In this document: positions 22,891-24,389 of the stretch, piece by piece
Numbering within the stretch: position 1 is the first letter of the stretch
Layout: every line of letters begins with the position of its first letter
Assembly (NCBI GenBank): GCA_900767405.1
Contig: CAAFZB010000061.1
Span: 1-24,389 of the forward strand
DNA: 24,389 nt
Origin: Rikenellaceae bacterium
Lineage (GTDB): Bacteria; Bacteroidota; Bacteroidia; Bacteroidales; UBA932
Direction of reading: 5' to 3'
Position numbers and translations under genes: made by a program
Notes under the pieces: generated by a model
What the model was told of the DNA's origin: nothing
Databases searched by the model: none
What the model saw: the letters and a program-made list of their open reading frames with translations, nothing else

Positions 22891-23831
22891 CGGGCCAGCT
22901 TGAAAATTTCCGGGCTCAGGTGGCAGTATCCTCCGGGCGTCTTGTCCAGATAGTCCTGATGGTATTCCTCGGCTCTGTAGAAACAGTTGATGTGACAAAG
23001 TTCAACGGCTAGAGCGCAGCCCAGTTTCTTTTCAACTTTTTGGAACTCCTTCGACAGGATGCCAAAATCCCGTTCGTCTTCGTAATACACTCCGGTGCGG
23101 TATCTTGTTCCTTCATCCTCTCCCTGCCTGTTAAGGCTGAGCGGGTCGATTATCTTGAAGTACAGACGCACCAGTTCCTTCAGAGAAATCGCTTCAGGAT
23201 TGTATCTTACGTGGACGCATTCCGCATGGCCCGTAGTGTCGGTATACACCTGTTCGTAGGTTGGATTCTGCTCCCATCCGTTTGCGAACCCCACTTCGGT
23301 GAACTCCACTCCGGGAATCATCTTGAAGAATTTCTGCGCGCCCCAGAAACAGCCCGCCGCAAACCAGATGTCGCGCTGAGGACCATAGACGCAGTCGGCT
23401 ATCTTTTCGAGCCACAGAGCATCTGTCCTGTCGAAGGTGCCAAGTTCCTTGCTGTCGATATCGAGAACGGCGACAACCTTACCGTGGCTTCGCAGCGGCA
23501 CGACTATCTCGCTCTTGGACTCACTCGAACAGGCTATGTGTCCGCGAAACTTTGATACGTCCGGGACGACCACGGTCCTGTCTTCTGCCCAAGCTGTTCC
23601 GCAGACGCCCTTACCAAGTTGAATTCTCGTGCAGGCAACCGGGCCTTGAAAAGGTCCCAGAACGAGATCGTCTGCTTCACCCACCCGGTAGAACCCCGTC
23701 CACCAGAATCCGAATTCATTATGCAGAAGGGCGGCTAGGTTGGCCATTCTGGATATCTCGTCCTCCTCGCCACTCATAAGTGAATGAACAACGGGAAGCA
23801 GAGCGGCGTATTTTTCTTCTTTAGTTTGCAT
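22887..23831 (-). CDS. msrA: Fused free-methionine-(R)-sulfoxide reductase (GAF, MsrC type) and MsrA
   Basis: A 314-residue two-domain protein. Residues about 1-150 form a GAF domain of the fRMsr/MsrC type: WTGFY (44-48), LGPFQG (58-63) and all three cysteines of that enzyme (Cys67, Cys77 in KGVCGTA, Cys101 in GHIACSS) with the 10- and 24-residue spacing of E. coli fRMsr. Residues about 154-314 form MsrA, with the catalytic Cys161 in AGCFWG and TTGHAECVHVRYN, DPLSLNRQGEDEGTRYR and a C-terminal GGYCHL that may hold the resolving Cys. fRMsr reduces free Met-R-sulfoxide; MsrA reduces the S form, free or in protein. The single protein could thus clear both epimers of free Met sulfoxide. No signal peptide is seen. 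Confidence 0.92.
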   Translation of the reverse strand: MQTKEEKYAALLPVVHSLMSGEEDEISRMANLAALLHNEFGFWWTGFYRVGEADDLVLGPFQGPVACTRIQLGKGVCGTAWAEDRTVVVPDVSKFRGHIACSSESKSEIVVPLRSHGKVVAVLDIDSKELGTFDRTDALWLEKIADCVYGPQRDIWFAAGCFWGAQKFFKMIPGVEFTEVGFANGWEQNPTYEQVYTDTTGHAECVHVRYNPEAISLKELVRLYFKIIDPLSLNRQGEDEGTRYRTGVYYEDERDFGILSKEFQKVEKKLGCALAVELCHINCFYRAEEYHQDYLDKTPGGYCHLSPEIFKLAR

Positions 23832-23865
23832 CCTGGTTATTTCGTGATTTTCGACATCGCTCCCG

Positions 23866-23873
23866 CAAATTTA
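23866..23873 (-). promoter_or_regulatory. Bacteroidota -7 element (TAAATTTG) for the Msr fusion gene
   Basis: The minus strand reads TAAATTTG, matching TAnnTTTG, 34 nt before the ATG at 23831. A clear -33 TTTG is not visible, so support is moderate. Confidence 0.5.
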
Positions 23874-23974
23874 CTGAAAAGAGCCGGATTTGCTAATGGC
23901 AACACTCCGTATTTCGATGGTAATGATTATTCGGACAGAATTTATTGCTAACTTTCACCGATAAATTGCAATTT

Positions 23975-24256
23975 ATGGACTGGACAGGAATTATACTTGG
24001 TGCATCTGCATTTATGATAATAGGATTATTCCATCCTATCGTAATCAAAGCTGAATATTATTGGGGTAAGGGATGTTGGTGGCTGTTCGCAGTTGTCGGA
24101 CTGGGATTCTGCATTGCATCACTTCTGTCCGATGGCGTTATTTCGGCGATATTGGGCGTCATAGGTTTCAGCTGTTTCTGGTCGATACTGGAACTGGTTC
24201 AACAAGAAAAGAGGGTAGCCAAAGGCTGGTTCCCGTCAAATCCCAAGAAAAAGTAA
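23975..24256 (+). CDS. DUF4491 family small membrane protein
   Basis: A 93-residue protein with three hydrophobic segments (about 4-24, 42-60 and 65-81) and a positively charged C-terminus. The GLFHPIVIKAEYYWG segment (about 17-31) and the ending RVAKGWFPSNPKKK are typical of DUF4491, a family common in Bacteroidota with no known function. The ATG at 23975 gives the family-like start MDWTGIILG; an in-frame TTG at 23945 would add ten residues. A near-consensus -7 element TAACTTTC lies at 23949-23956. It is divergent from the Msr fusion gene and is followed by hairpin repeats. Confidence 0.87.
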   Translation: MDWTGIILGASAFMIIGLFHPIVIKAEYYWGKGCWWLFAVVGLGFCIASLLSDGVISAILGVIGFSCFWSILELVQQEKRVAKGWFPSNPKKK

Positions 24257-24302
24257 AGAAATTCCTATTTATCGAAGACCTCACTGCTCGGATTCACTTC
24301 GT

Positions 24303-24322
24303 TCATCCGTCTGCACGGATGA
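24303..24322. repeat. Short perfect hairpin after DUF4491
   Basis: The arms TCATCCGT and ACGGATGA (8 bp) flank a CTGC loop. There is no T-run after it on either side, so it is not a typical intrinsic terminator. It sits directly next to the hairpin-repeat copies that follow. Confidence 0.6.
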
Positions 24323-24323
24323 G

Positions 24324-24378
24324 ATTGCGGGTCAGGCCCGCAATGACGGGATTGGTCATCCCGGGCCCGATCCGGGAT
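24324..24378. repeat. Two more copies of the 21-nt hairpin repeat, in opposite orientations
   Basis: The first copy (24324-24344) has arms ATTGCGGG and CCCGCAAT with a 5-nt loop; read on the minus strand it has the same GTC-arm-loop-arm-C layout as the 685-790 repeats. The second (24358-24378) is in plus orientation with arms ATCCCGGG and TCCGGGAT around the same CCCGA loop. Both keep the 8-5-8 geometry. The sequence differences change both partners of a base pair. The window ends soon after, so the cluster may continue. Confidence 0.8.
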
Positions 24379-24389
24379 CCAATTCACTC

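Overview
The window looks like chromosomal DNA of an uncultured or gut/rumen-type member of the Bacteroidales (Bacteroidota). The support is: several good matches to the Bacteroidota sigma-A promoter (-7 element TAnnTTTG), mostly non-Shine-Dalgarno starts, and genes typical of the group (TIGR02757/DUF2400, DUF4491, PepD-type M20 dipeptidase, DUF4369-like thioredoxin lipoprotein, a POT transporter with a lineage-type first helix). GC content is moderate, about half by eye. I cannot name a genus. No rRNA, tRNA, insertion sequence, phage gene or CRISPR array was seen; this is mostly core genome with a small less-familiar region at 17.1-21.6 kb.

Layout. (1) 1-841: end of the rpsR-rplI ribosomal operon, then a tandem 39-bp hairpin repeat and a bidirectional terminator. 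(2) 856-4619, minus strand: a tight operon of a lipid A-type acyltransferase, PepD dipeptidase and a thioredoxin-fold lipoprotein. (3) 4620-4686: divergent promoter region. (4) 4687-17066, plus strand: a long run of close or overlapping genes: POT peptide transporter, TIGR02757 protein, zeta-toxin-like P-loop kinase, TldD, PmbA/TldE-like, SlyD-like FKBP, GT2 glycosyltransferase, TrkA, then after a 74-nt gap with a palindrome the chaperone set grpE-dnaJ-htpG. It ends in a 20-bp-arm perfect palindrome that overlaps the htpG stop codon and separates it from the convergent operon. (5) 17097-21592, minus strand: acyltransferase-3 membrane protein, exported LD-carboxypeptidase, and two tandem paralogous secreted proteins of no recognised family. 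(6) 21593-21690: divergent promoter region. (7) gltS (plus) meeting tail-to-tail a fused methionine sulfoxide reductase (fRMsr/MsrC GAF domain plus MsrA) on the minus strand, then a DUF4491 membrane protein, and at the right edge more copies of the hairpin repeat seen at 685-790.

How the genes fit together. Themes are peptide handling (POT uptake, PepD hydrolysis, TldD/PmbA), protein quality control (SlyD, GrpE, DnaJ, HtpG, Msr fusion) and envelope biology (acyltransferase, GT2, LD-carboxypeptidase, acyltransferase-3, two secreted paralogs). The least explained and most interesting items are the secreted paralog pair, the MsrC-MsrA fusion, the hairpin repeat family with compensatory changes, and the palindrome in front of grpE.
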